Numbered from the stretch's first letter, positions 24,985 to 33,015 are shown. The stretch: DNA of 33,412 nt from Bacteroides pyogenes (GCF_014196225.1 NZ_JACIDI010000025.1:1-33412), one strand, 5' to 3'. Numbers and translations are program-made. Notes: generated by a model from the sequence alone, not told the origin.

Positions 24985-25713
24985 ATGGAAGAAAATTTAA
25001 TTTTGGAGGGGCTTCTCTCTATGGTTACGGAACTGAAAGAACGGCAGGAGAAGCAGGTAACGCCAGCCAGCCGGGAGGAAACGATTAACCGACTGGACGT
25101 TATCGAACAGCGCATTTCGGATATGCAGGGCAAATCCGGCATTACTGAAAACACGGTACGGGAGATTCTAAGTCAAATCGGCAGTATCGGAAAAGGACAA
25201 TCCGAAAACCAAAAACAAGACCTTGAAGATATAAAGGGGCTTATCGTGACCTCGCACCGATATTTCAAGGAACGGTTAAAGGTGTTGTTCCCGGCTGATG
25301 ATACACCACCGACCGGGGAAACAACGCCCGTTTCATGGCATGGTAAATTGATATACCGGGTTACTCCCTATCTGAAACGCAACTTCTTTCTTCTTTCAGC
25401 AGGGATTATTATCTGTATCACTTCGCTAATCATAAATGTTTGTTTTACGGAACGGATGCAGCGGTTACAGGACAATGATATAAAATATCGCTATATCCTG
25501 ATGAAAAGAAAAGCAGGCGGTAGCAGCCTTGATTTACTGGAAACGAAATTCAGCCGGGAACGGGATAACGCTTTCATCCGAAGCCTGACCGATTCGGTGA
25601 AAGGCTTTGAATACCGTAGCAGGAAACAGGCGGAAGCGTTGGAACGGGCAAGGCTGTTAAACAAGCAAGCCGAGCAGCTAAAGGAGGAGGCCAATAAGTT
25701 GGGCAAGCCATAA
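24985..25713 (+). CDS. Membrane-anchored mobilization accessory protein
   Basis: 242 residues, starting 4 bases after the relaxase stop. A charged N-terminal half with coiled-coil potential (residues ~10-95) is followed by one strong membrane helix (about 134-153, 'FFLLSAGIIICITSLIINVC') and a charged C-terminal coiled coil rich in Ala/Glu/Arg/Lys ('KQAEALERARLLNKQAEQL'). Proteins of this layout commonly follow the relaxase in Bacteroides mobilizable elements. It may anchor the relaxosome at the membrane. No catalytic motif; function unknown. Confidence 0.7.
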   Translation: MEENLILEGLLSMVTELKERQEKQVTPASREETINRLDVIEQRISDMQGKSGITENTVREILSQIGSIGKGQSENQKQDLEDIKGLIVTSHRYFKERLKVLFPADDTPPTGETTPVSWHGKLIYRVTPYLKRNFFLLSAGIIICITSLIINVCFTERMQRLQDNDIKYRYILMKRKAGGSSLDLLETKFSRERDNAFIRSLTDSVKGFEYRSRKQAEALERARLLNKQAEQLKEEANKLGKP

Positions 25714-25721
25714 ACCAAAGC

Positions 25722-25751
25722 AAAGCCGGAGCAGAACCGCCCCGGCTTTTT
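25722..25751. terminator. Terminator after the mobilization operon
   Basis: AAAGCCGG (25722-25729) pairs with CCGGCTTT (25742-25749), followed by T residues on the + strand. It separates the convergent mobilization and helix-turn-helix genes. Confidence 0.75.
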
Positions 25752-25754
25752 AAT

Positions 25755-26087
25755 TCACTTCTTTTTCTTCGTGCAGTGTTCTTTCTCGAACTGGCGCAAG
25801 GTGGTAACACTGAACCGCTCCTTGATGAACTCCCGGACATCGGAAGCCTTATAATATACTTTTCCGCTGATTGTGAAGTATGGCAGCGCACCGATAGCCC
25901 GGTAACGTTGCAGGGTCTTGATACTCACTTTGAACAACAGGCACAAGTCCTGATTATCCAGCAGGTTGTCATCTTCAGGCAGCACCTTATCGGCATTGCG
26001 CAGTACCCGTACATCCTTGCAGAGTTCTTCCAGTTTGGCGTACAGCTTCTGCATCCATACGCTGAAATCGTCATTGTCTATATACAT
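25755..26087 (-). CDS. Helix-turn-helix domain protein, third excisionase-like copy
   Basis: 110 residues from ATG 26087 ('MYIDNDDFSVWMQKLYAKLE', matching the usual start of this family); an upstream ATG at 26114 adds nine residues. DNA-binding part: 'LLDNQDLCLLFKVSIKTLQR' then 'ALPYFTISGKVYYKASDVREF'. The Lys-rich tail (HCTKKKK) is at the C-terminus. It lies next to the rteC-like gene, as in other Bacteroides elements, where the pair regulates excision or transfer. Confidence 0.75.
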   Translation of the reverse strand: MYIDNDDFSVWMQKLYAKLEELCKDVRVLRNADKVLPEDDNLLDNQDLCLLFKVSIKTLQRYRAIGALPYFTISGKVYYKASDVREFIKERFSVTTLRQFEKEHCTKKKK

Positions 26088-26217
26088 GATTGCTTCATTT
26101 TTCTGATTATACATTATTGTCTGTCAATCTATTGATGAAGCAAAGTTCAGAAAACGGGCGCAAAGAAATTACGGGGGAACTAATGGAATCCCCTATAAAT
26201 AAATCATAAGTCACTGA

Positions 26218-26830
26218 TTATCTATACCCTTTCTTGTCATGTTCCTTTTTGATAAGTTCTGCCAGTCCATTAAGAAATCCGGTCAGTTTGCCCGGCTTTC
26301 GTTTTATCACGTCCTCATGTTTTTAGTAACAGTCGCCTATCCTGATATTGAACAGCCATTCAAAGGCTTTCGCCAAGTCCACCAAATAAGCAGGTTTACC
26401 ATTCTGATATATAATGTTTCTGGAAAGGAACAGACCACTAACAATTTCCATGATGTTAACAAGGGCTGTTTTGTCAGCGAGATAGAGAGGGGAAAGTGTT
26501 TGTTTGTCAATCCGTTGTTTGAATTGTTCCGGGTACTTGATGCGCCATTCGATAAGACGGATTTCGGTATTCAAAAGTCCTATCGCTTCATCAATTAGGT
26601 GCAGATAGGGCATTTTTTTCTTGCTCAAACCGTACACGGTATGATTTAAGACGATGTAAACCAAAAGAAAAATAGCGGAGCAAAACGCTGTAATCCTGTT
26701 CGTTGATACCAAAATTGGCTACATGCATAGCCAATTCCTCAATTGCTTCCGTAAACTCGGATGCAGAAACTTTGCGCTGCGAGCATTCCGACAATAGCCG
26801 GAAAAATCTCTGTTCTAATAAATTTTTCAT
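26218..26830 (-). pseudogene. RteC-like regulator, frameshifted and with an early stop
   Basis: ATG 26830 opens 'MKNLLEQRFFRLLSECSQRK' and runs to a run of seven A on the coding strand (near 26612-26618). The next frame takes over with 'MPYLHLIDEAIGLLNTEIRL', the hallmark RteC middle, and 'FEWLFNIRIGDCY', then meets TAA at 26323-26325. Beyond that stop the same frame continues 'KHEDVIKRKPGKLTGFLNGL' and ends at 26218, the normal RteC-domain tail. So there are two lesions: a +1 shift and a Lys-to-stop substitution. The positions of the frame break in this gene and in the rteC-like gene at 7569-8163 are equivalent, just before the 'LLHxID' motif. Confidence 0.75.
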
Positions 26831-26899
26831 ATCAGAATATTAAAGCCGCCTAATAAACGGCTTTAGATGAATGTTTAACAATAGATTTTTATAAGATGC

Positions 26900-27367
26900 C
26901 TACAAAACTGGAATTTCAATCTTAGTAACCAGTTCTTCTTCTGAAGTCCCCGGCTTACTATAATAATATTCTATCGATGCTCCTGAAGATTTATAACCTT
27001 TAGCCGCAATCCATTCCTGCATTTCACGATACAAAGAAGTTAATTCAGTATAATTCCCCTTATGTAAGCAAGATGCTATTTTTCTGCCCGGAATGGTAAT
27101 CGCTCTTATGTTCCCCTTTCCAGACAAGACTTTAGCTGATTTAAATCCAATAACCATGTGAATATCTTCTGACATGGATTCAAAATTAAGATATTCCACA
27201 AAAGGAACATCTGCCATTACAGCATTTTGCTCTTTAAACAACGTTTCTATTTCCATAAAGCTTCTGCCTATAGTCATAGCAATTTTTTTTACTGTAGTAC
27301 GTGTTTCCACTACTAATGCATACGTTTCAGATTGTTGAAACAGTGCGATTTCTGAAATCTTTCCCAT
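26900..27367 (-). CDS. GyrI-like/AraC effector-binding domain protein
   Basis: 155 residues with no DNA-binding domain. The fold pattern of the GyrI-like family is visible: an N-terminal strand ('SETYALVVETRTTV'), 'AITIPGRKIASCLHKGNYTEL' in two parts, 'YREMQEWIAAKGYKSSGASIEYYY' and a terminal 'VTKIEIPVL'. These domains bind small hydrophobic or cationic ligands, or sequester proteins. It starts 6 bases after the stop of the zinc-ribbon/AraC gene, which itself ends in the same fold, so the two form a unit and may sense or buffer the same ligand. Confidence 0.75.
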   Translation of the reverse strand: MGKISEIALFQQSETYALVVETRTTVKKIAMTIGRSFMEIETLFKEQNAVMADVPFVEYLNFESMSEDIHMVIGFKSAKVLSGKGNIRAITIPGRKIASCLHKGNYTELTSLYREMQEWIAAKGYKSSGASIEYYYSKPGTSEEELVTKIEIPVL

Positions 27368-27373
27368 ACTATA

Positions 27374-28507
27374 TTATTTTATATCAGTGAATGTTTTTTT
27401 CTTTACGACAGGTATATATATGTCAGTTATCAATTCCGGTACATCTGTATCACATGGAGAATTTATATACACCTCAAAACTAAATGAGTTTTGGGGATAG
27501 TACTGGCTATCAGGAAACCATTCTTCATAAATTATCCTATATAAATCACATAAGAAATCATAACTACCTATATGCCTAAATATAGCATATTGTCCATTAG
27601 GGATTTGTATAGTATTCAATTTGGCATCCGGTATATCATTCATAATTATACCTAAATAGAAACGACATTTATCTTCCGGTGTTATTGCCGGATTATCCAA
27701 ACTTAAACTGACAAAGTTCGTGTGTTTTTTGTCTATCCTATTGAACCTTGCATAATACAACAGTTTATCCCATACCATCTTATATTGAAACTTATTTTCG
27801 TATGCTTTCTCCACTTCCAAACAAGAAACAAACATTTTATTAATCATTATTATTCTAGGAGTTAGCGATGTATGTTCATTTTGTTTTCGAGGTGTGAATC
27901 TTTCTTTGAATAAAGATGTTGAAACTCCAAAATGCTTCTTGAATGCTTTTGCAATACTGTATTTGCTTTGATAACCTACCAATTCCGCTATACGGGATAA
28001 TGTATATTCGGTTGATGTCAATAAGTGTGCAGCATATTCCAGTCTAAGTCGTTGTATGTAATTTCCGATATTTTCACCGACAATAAATTTGAATACCCTT
28101 CTAAAATGATATTCTGACATTCCGCACTTTTGGCACAATGTAATTATATCAAAATCTTCGAACAGATGATTGCTGATATAATTAACTGTACTTTGAATAG
28201 CTTGGTTATGAACATTCTTCGTATCTTGTTTTTGTTTCCATCGATTGAGTGTCGGCAGTCTTTTTTCCAATATCAGTTTCAATTCTTCGGGAGAATAAAC
28301 TGTATGGGCATACATATTGTATTTATTTATGTATCTAAGCCAAATATCAATCATTTCGTGCATCGACACGTCTACTGTATATTTCCCGTCTTTCAGACAG
28401 TAGTAACAGAACGTATCGCTCTTAGAACCATCCAAATTAGTTCCCAGCCATTCTTCCATATCAAAACAAAGTGGCATACCGCAACTTTGACAATATCTTT
28501 TGCTCAT
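27374..28507 (-). CDS. AraC-family regulator with N-terminal zinc ribbon and C-terminal GyrI-like domain
   Basis: 377 residues in three parts. Residues 1-85: a zinc ribbon ('YCQSCGMPL' Cys6/Cys9, 'DTFCYYCLKDG' Cys34/Cys37), resembling the putative zinc-ribbon domain of PF12674. Residues ~104-205: two helix-turn-helix motifs of the AraC type ('DIITLCQKCGMSEYHFRRVF', 'YTLSRIAELVGYQSKYSIAK'). Residues ~215-370: a GyrI-like effector-binding domain ('FVSCLEVEKAYE', 'GQYAIFRHIGSYDFLCDLYR', 'TDIYIPVVK'). AraC plus GyrI (Rob/SoxS-like effector control) is common; the added zinc ribbon is not. It is encoded with a stand-alone GyrI-like protein. Likely a ligand-controlled stress or drug-response regulator. 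Confidence 0.82.
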   Translation of the reverse strand: MSKRYCQSCGMPLCFDMEEWLGTNLDGSKSDTFCYYCLKDGKYTVDVSMHEMIDIWLRYINKYNMYAHTVYSPEELKLILEKRLPTLNRWKQKQDTKNVHNQAIQSTVNYISNHLFEDFDIITLCQKCGMSEYHFRRVFKFIVGENIGNYIQRLRLEYAAHLLTSTEYTLSRIAELVGYQSKYSIAKAFKKHFGVSTSLFKERFTPRKQNEHTSLTPRIIMINKMFVSCLEVEKAYENKFQYKMVWDKLLYYARFNRIDKKHTNFVSLSLDNPAITPEDKCRFYLGIIMNDIPDAKLNTIQIPNGQYAIFRHIGSYDFLCDLYRIIYEEWFPDSQYYPQNSFSFEVYINSPCDTDVPELITDIYIPVVKKKTFTDIK

Positions 28508-28546
28508 TTTAAATTCAAAAGTATGATAATAAAGGAAGATACTTCT

Positions 28547-28975
28547 TTAAGATAATAATTTTCTGTTTGGTAGCCTTTTGATTTCTAAAAGGCGTTCTAT
28601 ATCACTAAACAACTCGGTATTTCTCAACTCAAACATAATCCACTTACCGTCATGATAAACAGTTGCTTCATCATACAATGTCTGTACTTCTTTTGAGAAT
28701 AGTTCTCGTTGCATTTCAAATTTATCACGTTCTCCTTTACCTAATATAACCATAAAGCCAAAGGAATTTTCTTTAGCATATAAAGCACAGAGAGTTTTTC
28801 CACCTCTTCGATACTTATATTCATATTTCCATTTTCTCCCACCATTGTTCCACAATCGTTCCATTTCATACTTATGCTCAATTAAAAGACAGAGAGCATT
28901 CCATATTTGATAAAGCCCTTTTCCTATCAAAGACTCTATCGCTTCCGGAGTCGGTATTTGAAAGTCTTTTTCCAT
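28547..28975 (-). CDS. DUF3788-type protein
   Basis: 142 residues. 'GKGLYQIWNALCLLIEHKYEM' in two parts, 'KWKYEYKYRRGGKTLCALYA' and 'HDGKWIMFELRN' are the pattern of the DUF3788 family, small proteins of Bacteroidetes and Firmicutes with no known reaction (distantly like YdhG/DUF1801 folds). It is transcribed in the same direction as the regulators, 39 bases upstream of the zinc-ribbon/AraC gene. Function unknown. Confidence 0.7.
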   Translation of the reverse strand: MEKDFQIPTPEAIESLIGKGLYQIWNALCLLIEHKYEMERLWNNGGRKWKYEYKYRRGGKTLCALYAKENSFGFMVILGKGERDKFEMQRELFSKEVQTLYDEATVYHDGKWIMFELRNTELFSDIERLLEIKRLPNRKLLS

Positions 28976-29140
28976 GATGAATTGTAATACCTTGATTGAT
29001 AAGGCAAAATAGCTTGTTTTTTATTTGTTCCGTTATCCAATATAGCTAATTTTGTAAAAGGCAAATTATAAATATAACCCAATGATACGATTGAAGACAA
29101 ATAAAATAAAACTTAATGGGGGTTATACAGAACAAATGAC

Positions 29141-29148
29141 TAACTTTG
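29141..29148 (+). promoter_or_regulatory. -7 box for the AlbA_2 ATPase gene
   Basis: TAACTTTG, consensus TAnnTTTG, 21 bases before ATG 29170. It makes the TTG at 29146 implausible as a start. Confidence 0.6.
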
Positions 29149-29169
29149 TACTCTAATTATTTGAGATTC

Positions 29170-30552
29170 ATGCTGAATACAGAAAATATACAATCACTCA
29201 TTGATAGCGGAGAGGACTACAATGTAGAATTTAAAGTTCGTGTCCCTTCAAAGGTTCGTGAACTGACAGAGGAAATATGTGCTTTCGCCAATGCAGACGG
29301 AGGATATTTGCTTGTTGGAGTAGATGATAACGGACAAGTGGTAGATACTAACCTAGAAAACGATAAGCGTTCTGCCATTCAAGGTTCTATCAGTGAAATA
29401 TCTCCTACACTCCACTGTGAATTGTATTCGGTAAATATTGGAGATAAAACTATTTGGGTGATTGATGTTCCGTCCGGCAAGGACAAACCTTATATATTTT
29501 CCGGTTCTATCTATGTGCGTGAGGGAGCGAACTCGCAGAAACTTCGCACAGCCGAAGAAATGCGCAGCTTCTTTCAGGAATGTAATAAAATCTTTTTTGA
29601 CCATATACCCTGCCATTGGTTCAATATCTACACGGATGCAGACGAACAGATGATTAAGGATTTCCGAACAGAAGCCAAATTTAGTCCATCCACACCCGAC
29701 AAACAAATATTTGAGAACTTGGAACTGTTTACCGAGAATGGAACGGCAAAGAACGGTGCAGCGATGTTCTTCGGAAAACAACCTGAACGAAAGTTTCCAC
29801 ACGTTGTTACAAGATGTGTTCTTTTCAAGGGAACGAATAAAGTCTATATTATAGATGACAAAACTTTCGGAGGTTCATTGTACCAACAGTATTTACAGGC
29901 TATGTCTTGGCTGAAAAGCAAACTGCAAGTAGCTTATAAAATAGAGGGAACAGGACCAAGAGAGGAAATTTGGGAAATCCCTCTGACCGTATTTAAAGAA
30001 GCTATTATAAACGCCCTGTCGCACCGTGATTACTACGAACAAGGCGCAAGCATTATGATAGAAATGTTTGAAGACCGGGTAGAGATTTCCAATCCCGGAG
30101 GACTTTTACCTGTTGTAGCTAAAGACTTTGGACACAAAAGCATGACACGTAATCCGCTAATATTCGGATTATTTACCCGTATGCACTTGGTAGAAAGAGT
30201 TGCGTCCGGTATTCCTCGTATGCAGGAAGCCATGAGAAAAGCAAATCTGCCCGAACCGGAATTTCATACGGAGGGGATGTTTACAGCAGTGTTTAAACGT
30301 CAAACTGCTAACTCTGCCAACCATGACATAGTAAATGGCATAGTAAATGACACAGTAAATGAGAATGAACAAGCCATTATCAATTTATTGGCGGCAACTC
30401 CCGGCTCAAATGCGTCTGAAATCAGTAAACATTTAAATAAGAGTTTGAGAACAACAATGCGATATATCAAGACTTTACAAGATAAAGACTTAATAGAGTT
30501 TAGAGGTGCACCGAAAAACGGAGGATATTTTCTAAAAATAAAGCAGAAATAA
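29170..30552 (+). CDS. AlbA_2/Schlafen-like ATP-binding protein with winged helix
   Basis: 460 residues from ATG 29170. The N-terminal AlbA_2 domain reads 'DYNVEFKVRVPSKVRELTEE' then 'FANADGGYLLVGVDDNGQV'. A central GHKL-type HATPase_c_4 has 'VFKEAIINALSHRDYYEQGA' and 'EDRVEISNPGGLLPVV'. The C-terminal winged helix is 'NASEISKHLNKSLRTTMRYI'. These proteins are common in Bacteroidales accessory DNA and are usually called transcriptional regulators or RNA/DNA-binding ATPases; related AlbA_2 domains occur in phage defence. Before the winged helix, a 15-base unit repeated three times encodes 'IVN(G/D)' / 'TVNEN', a flexible linker of variable length. It is monocistronic and stands before the retron. 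Confidence 0.85.
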   Translation: MLNTENIQSLIDSGEDYNVEFKVRVPSKVRELTEEICAFANADGGYLLVGVDDNGQVVDTNLENDKRSAIQGSISEISPTLHCELYSVNIGDKTIWVIDVPSGKDKPYIFSGSIYVREGANSQKLRTAEEMRSFFQECNKIFFDHIPCHWFNIYTDADEQMIKDFRTEAKFSPSTPDKQIFENLELFTENGTAKNGAAMFFGKQPERKFPHVVTRCVLFKGTNKVYIIDDKTFGGSLYQQYLQAMSWLKSKLQVAYKIEGTGPREEIWEIPLTVFKEAIINALSHRDYYEQGASIMIEMFEDRVEISNPGGLLPVVAKDFGHKSMTRNPLIFGLFTRMHLVERVASGIPRMQEAMRKANLPEPEFHTEGMFTAVFKRQTANSANHDIVNGIVNDTVNENEQAIINLLAATPGSNASEISKHLNKSLRTTMRYIKTLQDKDLIEFRGAPKNGGYFLKIKQK

Positions 30553-30941
30553 AGCTTTATCTTTCATTCAAAACACAAATGGGTGCTGAAAGGGCAAAGT
30601 TATGAGTATTGTATTCCAAGAAGCATAACCCTAAACCAAAGATACACAGATTGTGGTAATCATTTTTCAAGAACGTATGACTTCTCTTATAAAAAAACGG
30701 AATAGAAAAACGATGTTTTATTAATCAGTTATACAATCCACTTAAAAAGTTCAATCATAATCTATTTCTATAAAATGGTGTAGGTATGGATAAAATGTTA
30801 TGAACTGTTTTTAAAAGAAAAGTAGTTGATACAGAAGACCATTTCGATAACTCCAATAAATACAAATATAATAAATTTGTTACGAAACATTAAAGTATAA
30901 ATTTTTAGCAGTTATATTAACTATTAGTTAAAATAAAACAG
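30553..30941. other. Gene-free stretch before the retron
   Basis: About 390 AT-rich bases with no supported gene or clear terminator on either strand. It ends at the retron promoter. Confidence 0.5.
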
Positions 30942-30949
30942 TATATTTG
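30942..30949 (+). promoter_or_regulatory. -7 box of the retron ncRNA/operon
   Basis: TATATTTG fits the TAnnTTTG consensus. Transcription would start near 30955-30957, about 25 bases before the retron a1 segment. Confidence 0.6.
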
Positions 30950-30981
30950 TACCATCGTTCTTTGAAATATGTCTGAAACAA

Positions 30982-31255
30982 CCTGAATAACCAATGCTTG
31001 AAGTGTATTAAGTTACACAACCGAAAGGTTTGATTGGGGACTACATACGTTCTGTGGCGTAACGTCATAGCGCATACGCTCATGATGCATTACCATAGGA
31101 TAAGTATTACTTTATCTATTATAAGGCTTTATACCTTTTATAGATAATCATACCAATTCCTTTTATAGGAATATAGTCTAACAATAATTGCTGTATTTTT
31201 CTACGGCAGGAATACGAGGAGATAACAAGTGAGCAACGAATATGGTTATTACAGG
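30982..31255 (+). ncRNA. Retron msr-msd ncRNA (predicted)
   Basis: The ends pair: CCTGAATAACCA (30982-30993, a1) with TGGTTATTACAGG (31243-31255, a2), 12 bp with one bulged base, the defining feature of retron ncRNAs. The msr part holds two short hairpins, GTGTA/TACAC (31003-31018) and AACC-GAAA-GGTT (31019-31030). The msd part would be a long imperfect hairpin around AGCG-CATA-CGCT (31069-31080), followed by ATCTAT...ATAGAT around 31117-31145, ATTCC/GGAAT near 31155-31171, and TGCTGTA/TACGGCA (31190-31208). The RNA would be templated and primed at the conserved G after a1, but I could not fix the branch G or the cDNA end. A 76-residue ORF begins 55 bases downstream. Confidence 0.7.
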
Positions 31256-31309
31256 ATTATTTAATACGGCAGGAGATATTTCCTTAGTATTAACTAAAAA
31301 GAAGATTTT

Positions 31310-31540
31310 ATGAAAAAGAAATTCTTTAAAAAAGACATTGATAGTCTTATTCAAGGAGTAAGTACTATCCTTTCAAAAAACCGTTGTTCACTGACAGATG
31401 AAGAGATTGCTCTTTTACAAGATTGCATGAAGCAATTAAAATTGCAAAAGAAACAACCTCAAATAGATTGGGATGTTGTACTAAAAATTATTGCAATGCT
31501 ATGCCGCTTATTTATTATCTTTAAAGATGTTCAATTCTAA
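31310..31540 (+). CDS. Small retron-associated protein
   Basis: 76 residues, Lys-rich N-terminus ('MKKKFFKKDID'), then 'LTDEEIALLQDCMKQLKLQKK' and a hydrophobic C-terminal helix ('WDVVLKIIAMLCRLFIIFKD'). It lies between the ncRNA and the XRE gene (26 bases apart), clearly in the retron operon. It matches no family I know. Because the tail is hydrophobic and the retron has no other obvious effector, a membrane-acting toxin held in check by the retron is an attractive guess; an accessory or antitoxin role is equally possible. Confidence 0.6.
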   Translation: MKKKFFKKDIDSLIQGVSTILSKNRCSLTDEEIALLQDCMKQLKLQKKQPQIDWDVVLKIIAMLCRLFIIFKDVQF

Positions 31541-31566
31541 TCTGTCCCCCTCTCATTTTCATAAAC

Positions 31567-31872
31567 ATGGATATAGGAAAAGTCATAAAAGAAGCAAGAA
31601 AGAGTAAAGGATTAAAACAACAATCCTTTGCTGAAATGTGTGGGATAACTCAAACGTATTTATCTCAAATAGAGAATAATGTGAAAGAGCCGACAATTTC
31701 CTTGTTAAAAAGAATCGCAGAAAAGCTACACTTACCATTACCTATTTTGTATTTTCTATCTTTAGAAAAGGATGATATAGAGGAAAGAAAACGAGATGCC
31801 TATGAACTTTTAATGCCTTCAATAAAATCTCTTGTAAATCAATTCTTTTCAGACAACTTAAAAGACAAATGA
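31567..31872 (+). CDS. XRE-family helix-turn-helix protein of the retron
   Basis: 101 residues with a canonical Cro/C1 helix-turn-helix in the first 60: 'IKEARKSKGLKQQSFAEMCG', 'ITQTYLSQIENNVKEPTISL', 'LKRIAEKLHLPLPIL'. The rest is a short charged helix. The stop overlaps the reverse transcriptase start (ATGA, 4 bases). As I recall, one group of retrons (called type VI in the literature) pairs the reverse transcriptase with an XRE-type protein, which fits this operon. It may repress the operon, sense the retron cDNA, or act as effector. Confidence 0.85.
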   Translation: MDIGKVIKEARKSKGLKQQSFAEMCGITQTYLSQIENNVKEPTISLLKRIAEKLHLPLPILYFLSLEKDDIEERKRDAYELLMPSIKSLVNQFFSDNLKDK

Positions 31873-32729
31873 TACATAGTCTTAACCATTTAGCACATAC
31901 TCTTAAGATTGCAAAAGATGAACTTTTATCTCTTGTAAATAACGATAATATATCAAAGTATTATCAAGAGTATGAAATACTCAAATTTCATAGTGATGGG
32001 CGGCCTAAAATAGATAAAAATGGCAGACAAAAAAGGCGTATCATAAATCCAAGTACATTAAAGCTCAAAGAAATTCAAAAGAGGATAAACAAATCCATTT
32101 TGAATAAGATGTCTGTTCCTAAATATATCTTTGGAGGAGCAAAAGGAAAAGACAATGTGCTTAATGCAAAACAACATCAGGGCAAGAAGTTCAAATTTAT
32201 AACAGATTTAACTAATTTCTTTCCAAGCATTACTAATAAAATGGTATATGATATGTTTATAGCATATCATTTTTCTCCAGATGTAGCAAGTTTGCTAACT
32301 AAACTGACGACCTACAAGGGGCATGTTCCGCAAGGTGCTCCTACATCTACTTACATAGCAAACTTAGTTTTCACAAAAACGGGAAATGAATTAGCACAAT
32401 TAGCAAAGGAATACAATATAACATTCACGTCATTTGTTGATGATTTAACATTTTCATCTTGCTGTGATTTTCATTTCTTAGTACCTACAATAATTGATAT
32501 TATAACGAGAAATGGCTTTATTATTAGCCATCAAAAAACATTTTACCAAAGTCATTGCCCATCAATTACAGGTGTTATTTGTTATAATAATAGGTTAAGT
32601 GTACCTATCTATTTTATGAAAGAGTTGAAAGACGCACAATCTTTATCTCCGAAACAATATCAAGGGAAGATTAGATATAAAGAAAAAGTGGATAGAATAT
32701 CTGCTGCAAAAGCAAAGAACTTGTTATAA
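31869..32729 (+). CDS. Retron-type reverse transcriptase
   Basis: 286 residues. 'INPSTLKLKEIQKRI' (RT0/1) is followed by 'FITDLTNFFPSI' with catalytic Asp113, 'HVPQGAPTSTYIANLVF' (155-160 QGAPTS), 'FTSFVDDLTFSS' (catalytic Asp191/Asp192, with Phe-Val instead of the usual Tyr-Ala), 'IISHQKTFY' and 'SITGVICYN', the retron VTG-type motif. There is no maturase, endonuclease or target-repeat domain, which argues against a group II intron or diversity-generating element. It starts inside the XRE stop codon. It would copy the msd part of the ncRNA at 30982-31255 into msDNA. It is a cargo gene of the mobilizable element, 220 bases from attR. Confidence 0.9.
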   Translation: MIHSLNHLAHTLKIAKDELLSLVNNDNISKYYQEYEILKFHSDGRPKIDKNGRQKRRIINPSTLKLKEIQKRINKSILNKMSVPKYIFGGAKGKDNVLNAKQHQGKKFKFITDLTNFFPSITNKMVYDMFIAYHFSPDVASLLTKLTTYKGHVPQGAPTSTYIANLVFTKTGNELAQLAKEYNITFTSFVDDLTFSSCCDFHFLVPTIIDIITRNGFIISHQKTFYQSHCPSITGVICYNNRLSVPIYFMKELKDAQSLSPKQYQGKIRYKEKVDRISAAKAKNLL

Positions 32730-32951
32730 TAAAGTAACAACAAAAGAATAGACATCAATAGAAAAACATGGCATAAAGTTTTAATGAAATGGAAATGTAA
32801 AATCGTGCCACTTGTTTTAACAACCATACTGGCAAACATAAAAATATAAGGCTAATAAGAACGATGTAAATCTAAAAATAACTCTTATCTTTGCACTCAG
32901 AAATCGTACCCAAGATACAAACTGATGTCGAACGGTGCAAAGCTGTGAAAA
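32730..32951. other. Non-coding end of the element before attR
   Basis: No gene. A -7 box TATCTTTGC (32886-32894) points out of the element toward the flank. Confidence 0.45.
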
Positions 32952-32967
32952 CCTTATTCAAGGGACT
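32952..32967. repeat. attR candidate, 16-bp direct repeat
   Basis: CCTTATTCAAGGGACT, identical to 18291-18306; the bases on either side differ, so the match is exactly 16. Confidence 0.7.
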
Positions 32968-33015
32968 AACATCGTAATAAAGATATAACTTATTGAGAAA
33001 TAGTGCTATACAAAC

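Larger units (their letters stand above)
18291..32967. mobile_element. Integrative mobilizable element of about 14.7 kb
   Basis: Bounded by a perfect 16-bp direct repeat (18291-18306 and 32952-32967). A tyrosine integrase lies next to the left end. Inside are helix-turn-helix/excisionase-like proteins, VapE-like and primase genes, MobC plus relaxase, cargo regulators, an AlbA_2 ATPase and a retron. There is no type IV secretion or coupling gene, so transfer would need a helper conjugative element. Integrase start, primase and rteC-like gene are all damaged, so the element may be stranded. Confidence 0.75.

Noticed and set aside
31869..32729. Reverse transcriptase as part of a group II intron or diversity-generating retroelement
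   Set aside because: No maturase or endonuclease domain, no template/variable repeat pair; the short RT, ITG motif and a1/a2-paired ncRNA point to a retron.
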